Assembly (NCBI GenBank): GCA_021030915.1
Contig: JAGEMR010000032.1
Span: forward strand, 124,001-188,000
From: Astrothelium macrocarpum
Lineage: Eukaryota; Ascomycota; Dothideomycetes; Trypetheliales; Trypetheliaceae
Direction: 5' to 3'
Length of the DNA stretch: 64,000 nucleotides
The translations under genes were made by a program, and so were the position numbers. The notes beneath the pieces were generated by a model. The model ran no database searches. It was not told the origin of the DNA and saw only the letters and a program-made list of their open reading frames with translations. This document shows positions 24,472 to 36,557 of this stretch, piece after piece (position 1 is the first letter of the stretch; every line of letters begins with the position of its first letter).

Positions 24472-25690
24472 ATGCCCTCAGCAACACCCCAAATCCCAGC
24501 CCACCAAACAGCAGTCGTCGCCGTCGGCCCCGGCAAGCTCGCCATTAAGCACGACGCGCCCGTACCCGCGCTGGCGGCAGATATGGCTCTCGTCAAGACT
24601 GCCGCCGTGGCAATCAACCCGGTGGACGCCAAGATGCTCGACTACAGCGCGGCCGCGGGCGCCATCCACGGGTACGACTTCGCAGGGACCATCATTGCAC
24701 TCGGAAAGGATGCGCCGACGCACCTGCACGTGGGCGACCGGGTTGCGGGCTTCGTGCACGGTATGAATCGCCTGCAGCCGGACGTGGGCGCGTTCGCCGA
24801 GTATGTGGGCGCGTGCGCCGACATCCTGCTCAAGATTCCAGACGCGATGCCGTTCGAGTATGCGGCGACGTTGGGAACCGGCGTCGGCACTGTAGCGCTG
24901 GGGATGTTTCGCGATTTGAAGGTGCCTGGGCAGCTTGAGGGAATAGGGCGGCCAGCAGGGGTGGAGCCGGAGTTTGTGCTGGTTTGTGGGGGCAGTACGG
25001 CGACAGGGACGAGGGCTATCGAGATGCTGAAGCTGTATGATCTTCCCTATCTTCTCTCTCTCTTCTAATCTTGAGTTGTGCGCTGTTTTGAGCCCATTCG
25101 TGACCAAGAACTCCAGAGCATGAACTTCACACGATGGCCGCGCCCATTCTAACTTACGCAGAGCCAGCCTCCGCCCCATCGCCACCAGCTCCCCGCACAA
25201 CTTTGAGCTCTGCAAGCGCTTCGGCGCGGAGCAGGTCTTTGACTACAAGAGCCCCACGTGCGCGGCTGACATCAAGGCGTACACGCGCAACACATTGACC
25301 TACACGCTGGACTGCGTCTCCCAAGCCGACACGACGCAGCTATGCTACAGCGCCATGGGCCGTGCCGGCGGCCGCTACTGCGCGCTCGAGCCCTTTCGCG
25401 AAGCCGTCACCTCTACGCGCCCCAAGACTGTGCAGGCCTCTTGGCTCATGGTGTTGTCGATTTTCGGCAAAAAGGTCGCGCTCGACGGCGTGTACGGGCG
25501 CGAGGCAAATCCGGACGATCGCGAACTGGGTCGGAAGAGTTTCGCGGCCGTGCAGGCACTGATGGATAAAGGTCTGCTGAACACGCACCCTGCCAAGGTG
25601 ACAAGGGGAGGATGGGAAGGAGTCGTGAAGGGGGTGGATAATATTAGGGACCAAGCGATGTCGGGGCAGAAGCTTGTATATGCAGTTTAG
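24472..25690 (+). CDS. trans-acting enoyl reductase of the PKS-NRPS
   Basis: Two exons, 24472-25034 and 25162-25690, are joined across a 127-bp intron and give 363 residues; the junction reads EMLKL-ASLRPIATSS. It is a zinc-independent medium-chain dehydrogenase/reductase: N-terminal GroES-like part (INPVDAKMLDY, GYDFAGTI, VGDRVAGF) and a Rossmann domain with VCGGSTATGT, the NADPH loop typical of the LovC/ApdC/TenC trans-ER group. It should reduce enoyl thioesters on the ACP of the synthase, whose own ER is missing. Base composition is GC-rich, well above the flanking DNA. Divergent from the exporter. Confidence 0.93.
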
Positions 25691-26513
25691 AAATTTTTCT
25701 TGTGGCTCTCGATGTTTTCTTGGTCTCCAAGCCCTCAAAAGCCCTCTCGATTGCCATCCAAAACCACATCTCAATAAACATCTCCATCAAGATACAGAGG
25801 CGATGTTTCGATCCAACTCTTTCAGTAGTGCGCGTCATCAAAGTAGGCCGAAACTAACAACACCGCGATTTGAATGAAAATGAATTGGGGATTGCTGCCA
25901 AAAAATTGAGATTGAGGGCTAAGCTGGCTAGCCGACAAAGATAAGCGCTAAGTTTGGCTTAGATAAACTCAATCTTGACAGTCTCTCTCCACAGGGATGA
26001 TGTGATTGGAAACCACGAAATTGCGACCGTTGTTAGTGATGACAAGGAGTTCCATACTGCCCACTTCTGCAGACGTCCCCCCTTCCTTTCCCCAAACCCA
26101 GACACTATGTTTGAGCCTCCATCCCAATCTCAGTGAACGGCGTTACCACAAACCACTGCATGGAACGAATGTATCTAATAATGTATTCATTACTTGAGTG
26201 ATCTGGCTAGTCTGCATCTTTCTACTGAATTCATCATTTCCGCCTCCAGAGTCAGCATCTCCCATTTCATTTTCCCTTATTACCACAGTATGTCCAGCTC
26301 GAATACTTACCCAGTTCCTGCTCTGAGGCCCATGCCCATGTATGATCTTACTTCTGCTTGGTTCTTCTGGTTAATCCCCATCTCCATCATCTATCTAACC
26401 CCATCGATGCTTCTGTAGTAAAGTTGACGATTTGCAACGGCGTAAAAGAGAAGCATGGACGATCAAGGAAGCTGGTCCCCCACCATCGAATAGTCTATTC
26501 CAAGGATGAGAGC
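25691..26513. other. intergenic, right edge of cluster
   Basis: No coding signal was recognised between the ER stop and the 3' end of the acidic protein gene. The cluster probably ends here. Confidence 0.45.
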
Positions 26514-27838
26514 CTAGATCCAGCCACCATTTTCCGCGCCTAACATATCGCTCAACTCACACTGCAAGACATACACATCAAGGGGTTTCTCCTCATCATC
26601 TGGACGAAAAATGAATGACTGGAAATCGTATTCCAGAGCATCCATGCGCTCCACGCCAACGATATTCCAGAAGGAAGATAGGACCTTGTCCTGCAGTGCC
26701 TGACTATAGCCAGATGGAGCTTCGACATCGTAGTATCTGATCTATTATAAGAATCAGCATCGCTCTCAGCAATTTTGACAGGACATATATATATATATAT
26801 ATGCGCTGGCCTTACCGTGAGATGAGAAAGCGCAGGCATAACAGCGATCAAGCCAGCGGCGGCATTAACGCGCATGCAGATCAAGTTTTCGAACGCCTCA
26901 ATGTCCAAATTTGTGCGAGTGGCTCCTTGACTGTCGACGACGAACTCATTATCCTTGAGCCATTTCGAGTTCCAAAAGATGTCGATCTGGGCCTTGCGTA
27001 TCTGTTCAACTGGAGAGAAGGGCGCATCGCCAATGCGTTTGATGGTCTCCTCAAGGAAGGTAAAGTGGCGGACACCCTGGTTGACATTCATGGTAAAGAC
27101 TGCGGTATCATAGTACCAGTTTTTGACCTCTTTTCCAATGGCTTGAAGGAGGGCACTGGGTGGAGGACAAGCATTCAGACCAAGCAGACCGACAGTATGA
27201 CGATTGGGCGTACGACGATTCTTGGCTGTCACCACAGGTGGGGCAGCTGGCTCAGGAGCTCCCCAGGGGTTTTCTTCATCTTGTTCTGCCTCATTTTCTT
27301 CATCATGGACATTAGAGTCTTCGTTTTCTCCCCCGTTGACGAGGAGACCCTCATTTTCCTGCGTGTCGACTTCCATCGGGTCAGAATCCGGGCCTTCGTG
27401 ATCTTGGTTAACCTCCTGCGCATTTGAGGCACCACCCTCGTCATCGTCGCCCATTTCCTCGCCTTCCTCGTCTTCCTCGTCGCCGTCAACACCTTCACCA
27501 TCATCTTCATCATCTTCATCAAGAACATCGTCTTCCTCACTATCCTCATCCTCTTGATCATACTCCTCTTCCTGATCATATTCGCCATTCTGGAAATCCT
27601 CATCAGGCTCGCTAATGTCATCCATAAAGGTGCCAGCGGAAGGATTCGCATAACCATCAATCTTATCAAGCCAAGCTTTAAGAACGTACTTAGGACCATA
27701 ATCACGTTCTGAAGCGCGGGCGTAGATATTGCGACGGACCTCCAGTGGCAATTCCTTGAAGCGAGGAAAAACTGTCAATGCCATAGCAGGAAGAACAGCA
27801 GCATGTTCAGTCGCGTCCGCCGCGGTAGCTATCTCCAT
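26514..27838 (-). CDS. 2EXR-type protein with long acidic tract
   Basis: Two exons, 27838-26816 and 26741-26514, across a 74-bp intron (26742-26815) give 416 residues. The intron contains an (AT)n run at 26784-26802. Near the N-terminus FPRFKELPLEVRRNIYARA resembles the 2EXR motif found in many fungal F-box-like hypothetical proteins. Residues about 70-195 are a low-complexity Glu/Asp-rich tract. A folded region follows (NWYYDTAVFTMNVNQGVRHF; FENLICMRVNAAAGLIAVMP) and exon 2 adds RYYDVEAPSGYSQALQDKV. Without splicing, the frame runs into an unrelated tail, so the intron is well supported. The final stop at 26514 could change if a further intron begins at the GTGAGT near 26560. Function unknown; not part of the metabolite pathway by any sign. 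Confidence 0.7.
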
Positions 27839-29451
27839 TGTTTTGGTTGCTTGGAAGTCACGTCAAAGAACGTAGCAAAGGCGCGTCCCTCTGTCAGATA
27901 GACAGGAGTCTTTTCAAAGAAATGGAACAAATCTGTTAGTTTGGACAAAGAAAGTTGAAGCCCTGTGTACTTGATGGGAAATCAGGCTGGGTTAAGTAGT
28001 TTGTGTTTATCTGGGCAGACCCCGGGTAGTAAAGGGGGCAACGAGCTTTGAAGGTACTGAGCGAAAATGTGACTTTAAGTGAGCACGGCCTTCACTCGCC
28101 GCGTGTGTGAGGACCGTCACGATCCCGAGTGTGATAGCCTCGCGAGTGAGGCTTTAAATGCACGTGAGTAAAGTGAAGTGCCATGGCTCAGATAGGCAGC
28201 AGGTCCAATAAATCACAACCTACCAATATTACAACCACCAAGTTCCAAGTCCTCACTACAATTTTGTCATGTATAGACATGGGAACTGTTCGACCCGACC
28301 ACCTTAGGCAGATATATTAGCTCTCGTAATGGTCAGCGAGGAGAATCTCACTCTTTGTGAACTCAATAGTCATCCCCGCGTAAGCCTTGATTAGCTTGAT
28401 GTGGCTGCACAGACTCGGCTGTTTGCCGTGCGAATACTACCCTTAAATCATTGCGGGCTACCTTTAGGCTTTAGAAATAGATAGACTAAATGAAGATGGG
28501 GAGCCTCAGCAAAGCGACTCTTTACTGTCCCAGATTCTCGTTGAATTTTTCATATTATAGCGCTGCTTACAGAAACTAGTTTTTGCTTGTGAGGACAGTC
28601 TGTCCACAAGGACTTTTGACCGCAGAAAATCAAAATCTTGTTCTTGCCCTACGAGTTACTGGGATATGCACGTTGCCGCTCGTCAACCTTTTCCGAGTTG
28701 GGGCATTCAATGCGCCAAAATGTGGGAGGAACAACGAACAGTACTACATAATCTAGTACCTGGCTGCTTTTCTCTACACACTGAAATCTCCGTACCAGTT
28801 GTATGCCTACCAGCCATCCATCAAGCTGTTTACATAATGAGAATCATGAGTTCTATTTCATGCGGCTGATCGTTGGTGGCAATTTAGCTTATTACTACAC
28901 ATCATCACAGGGTAGAAAATGTCTGGATTCAAGTACACCGTAGATGGACACTGGCAGACACGAACATAATGGAAACAACCAAGCCACCCAATCTTGGAAA
29001 ATATTGTTCATTGTAGTGATGATGCTTGTACCGAGATCCAAGAATGATTGAGCCTATTGCAAATCAGGGCCATCATATGTTAAAAAATCCCGACCATCAC
29101 CCAAAGAATAAGAGGGTTAACAAAACGCTCACCCCCTCGCCTTTTAGGAAGTTGTTGTTCTTCGCACAAAGACTGACTGACACGCCATAGACCAAGGCCG
29201 ATGTGGCAGCTTAATATTGTGCGATGGAGAAGGTCGCCATGATCTCTGGTCGATTATGGTTTTCGATGAAGTGGAAGTGGAATGGGAAGCGAAACACGTC
29301 TTGTTCAGTTGTATTGTTACTTCTAATATCAAATCCTGAAGTCTTGGCTTTACCAAGTCCATGATAAAGGAGATGATGAAGGCAGCCCAAAGCATGAGGA
29401 ATATGGAGGGTGTTTCGTAGAATAGGAAATTTTAACTAGTGAAACGAGCAG
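27839..29451. other. intergenic, no gene seen
   Basis: About 1.6 kb of ordinary composition. A GC-rich patch at 28085-28160 has a small self-complementary CCTCGCGAGTGAGG. No ORF resembling a known family was found. Confidence 0.4.
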
Positions 29452-30527
29452 TTACTCTTCATCTTCATCACCATCATCAGTGCCGACGTCCATTACTCGT
29501 TCGCCTGCCTTTTGAAGAGTTCTTCGACTCCACGTTCGTACACCCTTCCAAACACCCTAACAGCAATTAATAGCGGATAGAGCAATTAGGAAACAAGCAA
29601 AACTTACCCACATGAATGTGGCAACGCCAATGAAAACCACAAACCAGCTGATATTTTGCAATCTGTCCCGCCCGGTGGTTGCAGCCCGAGCTCCACTCCC
29701 AAAGGGGCTCGCTCGGAAGTTAAACCAACGCCAAGGGGAGGTGATGAACATCTTCAGGAAGCTTAGTAATCCCAGAGATGCGAGACCTTTCAGAAAATGT
29801 TCGCCCCAGGTTGATGGCTCTTCTACATATCGCGATTGATAGAAAGCTGGTTCGGAGTTTGCCGAAAAGGCGCCGTAGAAAATGGTAGAATAGGGATCAA
29901 GATAGAGATTAATTATAGGATCGGCAATGAAACCAAGGAGGAACATGGCGGCAATGAAAATGAATATGGTGAGGCTGATTTGCGCAGCTGGACAAGACTG
30001 TCAGCAGAGGCTAACGGGGACATGACAATGGAGGTGAATCTACCAGTGCTTCCTATCCATTTTGCCCAATTCATTCTTTCCAAACGATAGCGGAAGCCAC
30101 ATGTCGGACATTGCCAATAATTCCTCTTTTGTAATGGATCTTGTAACCGCCATGCTTGCAGGCAATCCTCATGAACGTATTTGGAGGATCCTTTGCATTT
30201 GCAAGGGCGAAGTAGTCTGCCGCCGTCCTCGGACTCATAAGTAACGGTAGGTTTGCTTTGGAAGAAGCCAGGCAAGTTTTCCGAAGGAGGGTGATAGGTG
30301 GGATTGACGACCTCAAGACAGATACGACAGGTTCTTGGTCTATAATGACGTTGCCCCTGCATAGGTTCAGGCCGACGGCGAGGTGGATCTGAATGTGAGT
30401 TGTGCCCGTCGGAGAATGAACTCGGGCCTGCGTCTTCATCCTCCTCTTTTACATTCTGCCATTGTCCAGGAAGATCGCGTGGCCATTGCCAGCTTGGACC
30501 TGGCTGGAATCCGCTCGTGGAAGTCAT
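29452..30527 (-). CDS. RING-CH (MARCH-like) membrane E3 ubiquitin ligase
   Basis: Three exons (30527-30044, 29987-29608, 29556-29452; introns of 56 and 51 bp) give 322 residues. A C4HC3 RINGv finger occupies about 67-140: CRICLE, CKCKGSSKYVHEDC, WQCPTCGFRYRL. After it come hydrophobic segments: SLTIFIFIAAMFLLGFIADP, a helix near GLASLGLLSFLKMF, and SWFVVFIGVATFMW. The tail ends in an acidic DDGDDEDEE. This layout fits the MARCH/Ssm4-type E3 ligases that ubiquitinate membrane proteins in the secretory pathway. The first splice is supported because the alternative frame ends at once, while the joined frame makes a continuous membrane helix. It is divergent from the proteasome alpha-2 gene, with 432 bp between the starts. 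Confidence 0.87.
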
Positions 30528-30959
30528 GTAGTAAAGAAATGTAGCTAATAAGGAAAGTATTCGTGCTGACTCGTTATTAGGTAGATGTGGTAGGCTTTGT
30601 TCTCAATCAACCTAGCTCTGTAAATAAATGCGACTCTGTTCTACCATATGGCCACATTTTGGAGCAGGTAGCACAAGATGCCGACCTGCGTGGTACAGAA
30701 GACACACGTCAGAGGTGAGGCAGAAGGAATTCTAGATGGGATGTTCGAGAAGATGATGATCACAGTCGGCCAACATTGGTCTGTGCTCGCTTCGGAGCTC
30801 GTCGCGCATTTTTGGCCGCGTCAAGCTACACTGCCTAACCACGAGCTGCAAAACACTTTGACGCTATTTTCCATTCATCTAATCGCTTAATTTTCTTCCT
30901 CGAATTCTCCTAGTCATTCGTGTGTCTCCTCTCGCAATCCTCATATTCTCTTGCTCATC
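30528..30959. promoter_or_regulatory. bidirectional promoter, RING-CH / proteasome alpha-2
   Basis: 432 bp between two divergent starts. No exact yeast PACE (GGTGGCAAA) box was found. Confidence 0.5.
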
Positions 30960-31995
30960 ATGGCGGATCGATACTCCTTCTCCCTCACCACCTTCTCACC
31001 AAGGCAAGAGCTCCTGACTACTCTCAATATATCTAATCACTAACCTTCTACCAGTGGGAAACTCGTACAAATAGGTTCGTACCTCAAACACACACCAATC
31101 GCCTAATTCTAGTCAACCCGAGAAACTAACCTCCACCCCTCGGTGCACAGAGTACGCCCTCAACGCCGTAAACCAAGGCGTCACCGCCCTCGGCATCAAA
31201 GCCAGCAACGGCATCGTGCTCGCCACCGAGAAGAAATCCCCCACGCCCCTCATCGACGCAGCCTCATCCTCCAAAGTCTCGCTCGTGACGCCGGACTGCG
31301 GCATGGTGTACGCGGGCATGGGCCCGGACTACCGCATCCTCGTCGACAAGGCGCGCAAGGTGTCGCACACGGGCTACAAGCGCATCTACAACGAGTACCC
31401 GCCGACGCGCATCCTGGTGCAGGACGTGGCGCGCGTCATGCAGGAGGCGACGCAGAGCGCGGGCGTCCGGCCGTACGGCGTGAGCTTGCTGATTGCGGGT
31501 TGGGATGATGGCGTGGAGCCTGTGCCGGAGACCGCGAAGGCGGACGCGGGAGACGCGGATGGCGTGGAGAAGAAGGTGAGGAGTGGGAAGACGGGGGGGA
31601 TTTTGAAGGGCGGGCCGAGTCTGTATCAGGTGGATCCGAGTGGGAGTTATTTTCCGTGGAAGGCGACGGCGATTGGGAAGAGTGCGACGAGTGCGAAGAC
31701 GTTTTTGGAGAAGCGGTATACGGAGGGGTTGGAGTTGGAGGATGCGGTGCATATTGCGTTGTTGACGTTGAAAGAGACGATCGAGGGGGAGATGAATGGG
31801 GAGACAGTAGAAATTGGTGAGTTTCTAGACGGGTTTATGTGCATTCTTGGATGGTTTTAACTGACCTTTTCGATAGGTATCGTTGGCCCGCCTGCAAATC
31901 ATTTACTTGGCTATGAAGGTGTGGAAAAAGCACAAGGTCCGAGGTTCAGGAAACTAAGCCCTCAGGAGATTGAGGATTACTTGACAAACTTATAG
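30960..31995 (+). CDS. pre8: 20S proteasome subunit alpha-2 (Pre8)
   Basis: Four exons (30960-31003, 31055-31074, 31151-31816, 31877-31995) give 282 residues. MADRYSFSLTTFSPSGKLVQ with IEYALNAV is the classical proteasome alpha-subunit N-terminal signature, and NGIVLATEKK, YAGMGPDYRILVDKARK and GWDDG fit alpha-2. Alpha subunits form the outer ring and gate of the 20S core. Relative to yeast-sized alpha-2 (about 250 residues) there is an extra charged insertion near residues 150-180 (AKADAGDADGVEKKVRSGK). The first intron (31004-31054) begins with GC rather than GT (AAG|GCAAGAG ... CCAG); no GT site restores the frame. The other introns are GT-AG. Confidence 0.95.
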
Positions 31996-32219
31996 TTGTA
32001 TAAGTAACCGAAATTGTATCTATAGACTTTTCATTCTAGAGGTAATACCAAACCCCCTTATTCCATCACCAGGGATCCCTCAGGCGAATTGGCCCCAGTG
32101 CAGTCCATCAGAAATTCGCTCGAGCGAACTGAAATTTCATCATTCTATAAAGGCACAGAAATCACCTCGAAGGGCTCCCCAACAAATTTAACCCAGATTG
32201 TTGCTCTTCTAAAAAAAAA

Positions 32220-35200
32220 TCACCTCTTCTCCAGAATTCTCACTGCGTTCGTTGCCGCATAAGTTCTTGCAATCTCAGCAGTGCGTCCTTCTCCGCTGGC
32301 TACCTCCCTGTCACCAATCTTGACCACACAATGATGGTTTGCTTGGCCTTTGCTCTCGACCAAATATGTGACCTTTTCATTTCCAGCCAGAATGCCCATC
32401 CGCTCCTTTGGATGAATCACTTTGACATCATCCCTCAGGATCCTATCCAACACTCGGGAGATCCCCAGACGTTGAATAAAATCCTCACAAGGCTTCAAAC
32501 TCCGCCCGGAATCCAAGTAAATCGCACCAATCACGCTCTCCACAATATCCGAAAAGAACTTCTCCGCCTTGATATGCAACAGCAGCGCCCACGGATACTC
32601 GTCCCCGCGCTCCAACGCCTCCTCAATCTCCGCCCGCAACTTCTGGTTCCGCAGCAGCGTCGCGGTTTGCGCCTTCGTGATGTCCCAATTCGACTTGCGC
32701 AGAAACTGCCACAGGTAGCGGTCGACGGTGGTGGCACGCTCAGCATAACCGTGGGGCTCGCGCTCGTCGCGCTGCAGGTCGACGCGCGCCTCGCGCACGC
32801 TGAACGTCATGCAGCAGAAGGCGAGGAAGTCGGCGTTGACGACCGCCGTGCGGATGCCGTGCATGCGGTTGTGTCTGAGCGGTGCGTCGGGGCGGTGGTG
32901 GTATAGCCGCGGCGTGACGATGTAGTCGAGCACCGCGTCGCCGAGGAATTCGAGGCGGTCGTAGCAACGTGCGTGCGCGTCGGCGGTGTAGGAGACGTGC
33001 GTCATGGCTTCGATGAGGAGGCCTTTGTTGTGGAAGTGGTAGCCGATGAAGTCTTCAAGTTTGCGGACCGATTGTCCGGATACGCCAGATGACTGGTTCG
33101 AGGTTGGGCTTGGTAGATCCGCTGGAGGGTTGCTGCGAGGATAAAAGGTTTCGATGCAGGCTACGGCTTTTGACCATCCACCGTCGACGTATGAGGCTCC
33201 GATCAATGCTTCGACTACATCAGCGAGAGTTTTGCGCGCAATCTCGACGCTGCTCGTCTCTTGTTCGAGCACCTCCTCGATGCGTGTTGGCTGCCATTTG
33301 AAACCCGTAAATGCATCTCTAATGATGTATTTGTCCAATCCCTTTTCCAAGGCTGTGTCTGCGAGGGTAGCATTGGCAATTCGTCGACCTTTTTCAGCCG
33401 TCAAAAATCGCTCTGGATAGTTTGGTCGATCGTGAAAAACTTGAACGGACGTGTAGTACTTGAGGATGCCATCACCTAGGAACTCAAGCCGCTGGTAGTC
33501 AACTTCGTCTCGTGCAGAAGACGCTGTAATTGCTGCTCGAATCAGCTTCAAATTTTTGATATTCAGAGAACTCAGGAGGTTCTCGTTGAGCTCCTTGGCA
33601 ATCAAGTTCAGTTTACATCGGTGGACTATTGAAGGGATAAATAGCGCGAATATGGAGTATTTGCTTGGGAGATTGTCCATAATGCACTCGGCTGCAGGAA
33701 GCGTGAGGACAGCAGTGTATGATTCATTCGGAACATCCTGCATTTGAACAGGATGTAGAAAATCCCGGCGCTTCGGAATTTTGGTGCACTTGACCATGAG
33801 TTCGCTCTTTTCGCCTGCTCCTTCAAGCTCTTCAGATGATGATGGATTTGCTGCTTCAAAGGTTTGGAGGAGCAGCGGTCGTCCCGGAGCTCCTTTGTCT
33901 CGAATAAGACCGGTTTGGCTAGAATCGATGCTCAATAATTCTATTGCAGGCATGTTTCCCATCAAGTGTTGTATTCTTTGAGAAAGGGATTGGCTGTACG
34001 TTTCGAAGGGTATGAACAAAGCCACATAGTCGTCCTTTGTGCTGCGCATTTTTGGGCCAAATACTGAGGAGAGAAGAACCTTTGTGAAGCGTTGGGCCAT
34101 TTCCAAATCGCTAGCAGAGATGTTCATATCTTGAATGCGCTTGATTTTAGCAATGTAGCGCACTTTCTCGTTCCAGTACAAGGGAATCTCAGGAATATCG
34201 CCAACATCAGCGGGCAAGAACAAAATTGTCTTTACTGGGTCTTGTTCTGGATAGGAGATTGCGGCCATGTAAGCGTACCAGCCCTTTGTGTTCTCTTGTT
34301 TGGATATTGCCAATTTCCAAGGATCCATCAAATCAGAGGCAGAGACAATAGAGGGTCCGCCGTCGGTCCAGTCCATTACCAGTTCATCAGGATTCGGGAT
34401 TTCCAAAGGCAACATATTGTCGCCGACCAAACCAGCTCGATAAAGATTAAGATATGCTTCGAATGCAGCGTCTTTCTTTGCGTTCTTTTCAGTTGACCAA
34501 GACTTGAAGCTTATGGCTGTTCGAAGATGCTCTTCCAAGGTCGGTGGCAGAATGACCTTCATACGAAACATGTCTGAAATGTGATCTTCAAAGACCTTTG
34601 TGAATTGGGGTCGAGGATCTGCGAATGTGTCCGCCATCACTTTGGCACAGAAGTGATGAAGGTGTGACACGGCATTATCGAGTGTGAGTAGAGCCCCGGT
34701 TTTTAAGACTCGAAAACTCCGGTCATCATGTTTCTCAGACTCTTCCAATTTTGACAAATCTTGGACCTCTCTCAACTCGTCCATGTACGCTTGACGCATG
34801 TCTTCTTCCAGAGTCCGCCATTTTTCAGGCTCATTACGAAAGTCACACTCGCTCAGAAAGATGACATATTTTGATCCTTGCATTCTGGCTCGACCACGCC
34901 GCTGAATGTATGACTTTAGATTTTCTGGGCTTTCAAAGCACATCACATTGTTGCAGATAGCGACATCAATGCCCTCTTCCAGAACACTTGTTCCTAGCAT
35001 AAGATTCTTCTTCCCGGATTTGAAGTCTTGTAGCGATTGTTGTTGTCCCCTAAGATCGACCTTGTCAGCGAATTTGTGTTTGCGCTTTGCGTTTGTTGAA
35101 GTCCCAACAAAGGTTCCCAGTCTATACATGTCCTTCACGTCTGGGTGTATCGAAATCAACTCCGCAAGTGCTGCTACGGTAGCCCTTTGTTTCACAAAGA

Positions 35201-36557
35201 CCAGACCTGTGAACTTTGATGATGATTCATGTGCCAAAAGATCAATCAAACGCTGGGCCTTTGGTGATACCTCAACGGTTTCGGCTTCATATGGATTTTT
35301 GACACAAGATTGAACTTCTCCAAGCAAATGGAGAAGGTGGGTTTTCTCTGCCATTGTCCATTCCGAGATGAGGTCTTCATCATAGTCAAGCATTTTGTTA
35401 TAATTTTGCAGACAATTCCAAATGTACCAGTCAGTGGCCCACCCACCTAATTCTCCGTTGACATATCTGGACATGTGACAGAATGACGAGATTTGCTCAG
35501 CGCAGAATGTCTTTTTACTGAGCATGATTTTATCAATGCGGGACTGGGAATCTTCATCTTCATTTTGCATAAGCTCTTTCACGTATGGATCTTGCCGCAA
35601 ATCCATACCATTTGCGATCCTTTCTAGCGCTTCGAGCGCTGGTGGGGCGGGAGACGAGTTCTCTGGATACATGATTTTCTCCAGATGTGGAGGATGAACA
35701 TGCTGAATCAATTCAGACCGGTACCTTTTCGGCGTGATTGCCTTTGCGTTCAGATTTGTTTCAATAGTACTGATATCTTTGAGCGTCATTGGTACACATG
35801 AGTCTTCAATTCTATACTTACGCGAGTCCTTTGACAGCGGCGCGCACGACAGGGCTTGCGCTAAGACCCAGAATATGGGGAACAGCGTGGACAGCTGCGT
35901 GCCGCAGTGGATAATAGAAGTTTTGCATGATTTGATTTGCCGGATGCTTTCCACTGCAATGATGTGCTTGCCGAATATTAGATAATTAAGGGCAGGTCAA
36001 AAGAAATCTTCTCGTTATGATATTGTGTTTTGAACGACTTAGCTAGTAAAGACATCTAGAAGCTTGAAAGCGACCCATGGCATGAAGGTCTCATAGGCGA
36101 CTTTATGTTAATTCGTAAATGTCGTCGTCGTTGAATGAGACCTCGACTCACCTTCATCGTAAATCATCAAACTCAAGCCTTCCATTCGTACAAAGCCATG
36201 CGTCAATGCATCCCTCAACACGGCGTGCGTCGATACGACTACGCTAATGTTCATCAATACTGCATCCCATATCTCCTGCTCTCCCCAGAAATCTACTCCA
36301 TCCGCTCCTGTCAGTACTTTGGTCTGGTAAGCTGGCAACTGCTCCTGGATCACATCAGCCTGCTGTCGACATAATGCTACCGTTGGCGCGAGGAACCAAA
36401 CGCGCTTGTTTGAACTGTCGCGCTCTAGTTCGGCAGCAATGCGGGCAACGGCTACGTAGGTTTTACCGCTACCTGTGTCCATAGCAACAATAACATTGCG
36501 CTTCAGGCTCTCTTCAAGCATTTCGTCTTGATAAGAACGCAAGCGATCAGGCGCCAT
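32220..36557 (-). CDS. dcl2: Dicer-like protein 2
   Basis: Three exons (36557-36152, 35966-35822, 35769-32220) give 1,366 residues. The introns (185 and 52 bp) restore DEAHHCSGKHP and VKGLA-TIETNLNA, typical of DCL2. Domains in order: DExH helicase (MDTGSGKT about 29-36; DEAHH about 135), helicase C (LEEGID, IQRRGRARM), Dicer dimerisation domain (about 540), RNase IIIa (RLEFLGDGILKYY about 943), RNase IIIb (YDRLEFLGDAVLDY about 1118) and a short dsRNA-binding-like C-terminus. It cleaves long dsRNA to small RNAs in quelling and antiviral defence. The ATG at 36557 was chosen; 22 upstream in-frame codons are Phe-rich and come from a poly-A tract. No frameshift or lost catalytic acidic residue was noticed, so it looks functional. 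Confidence 0.95.

Noticed and set aside
28085..28160. GC-rich patch with a short palindrome
   Set aside because: Small and isolated; no repeat copies or promoter context found.
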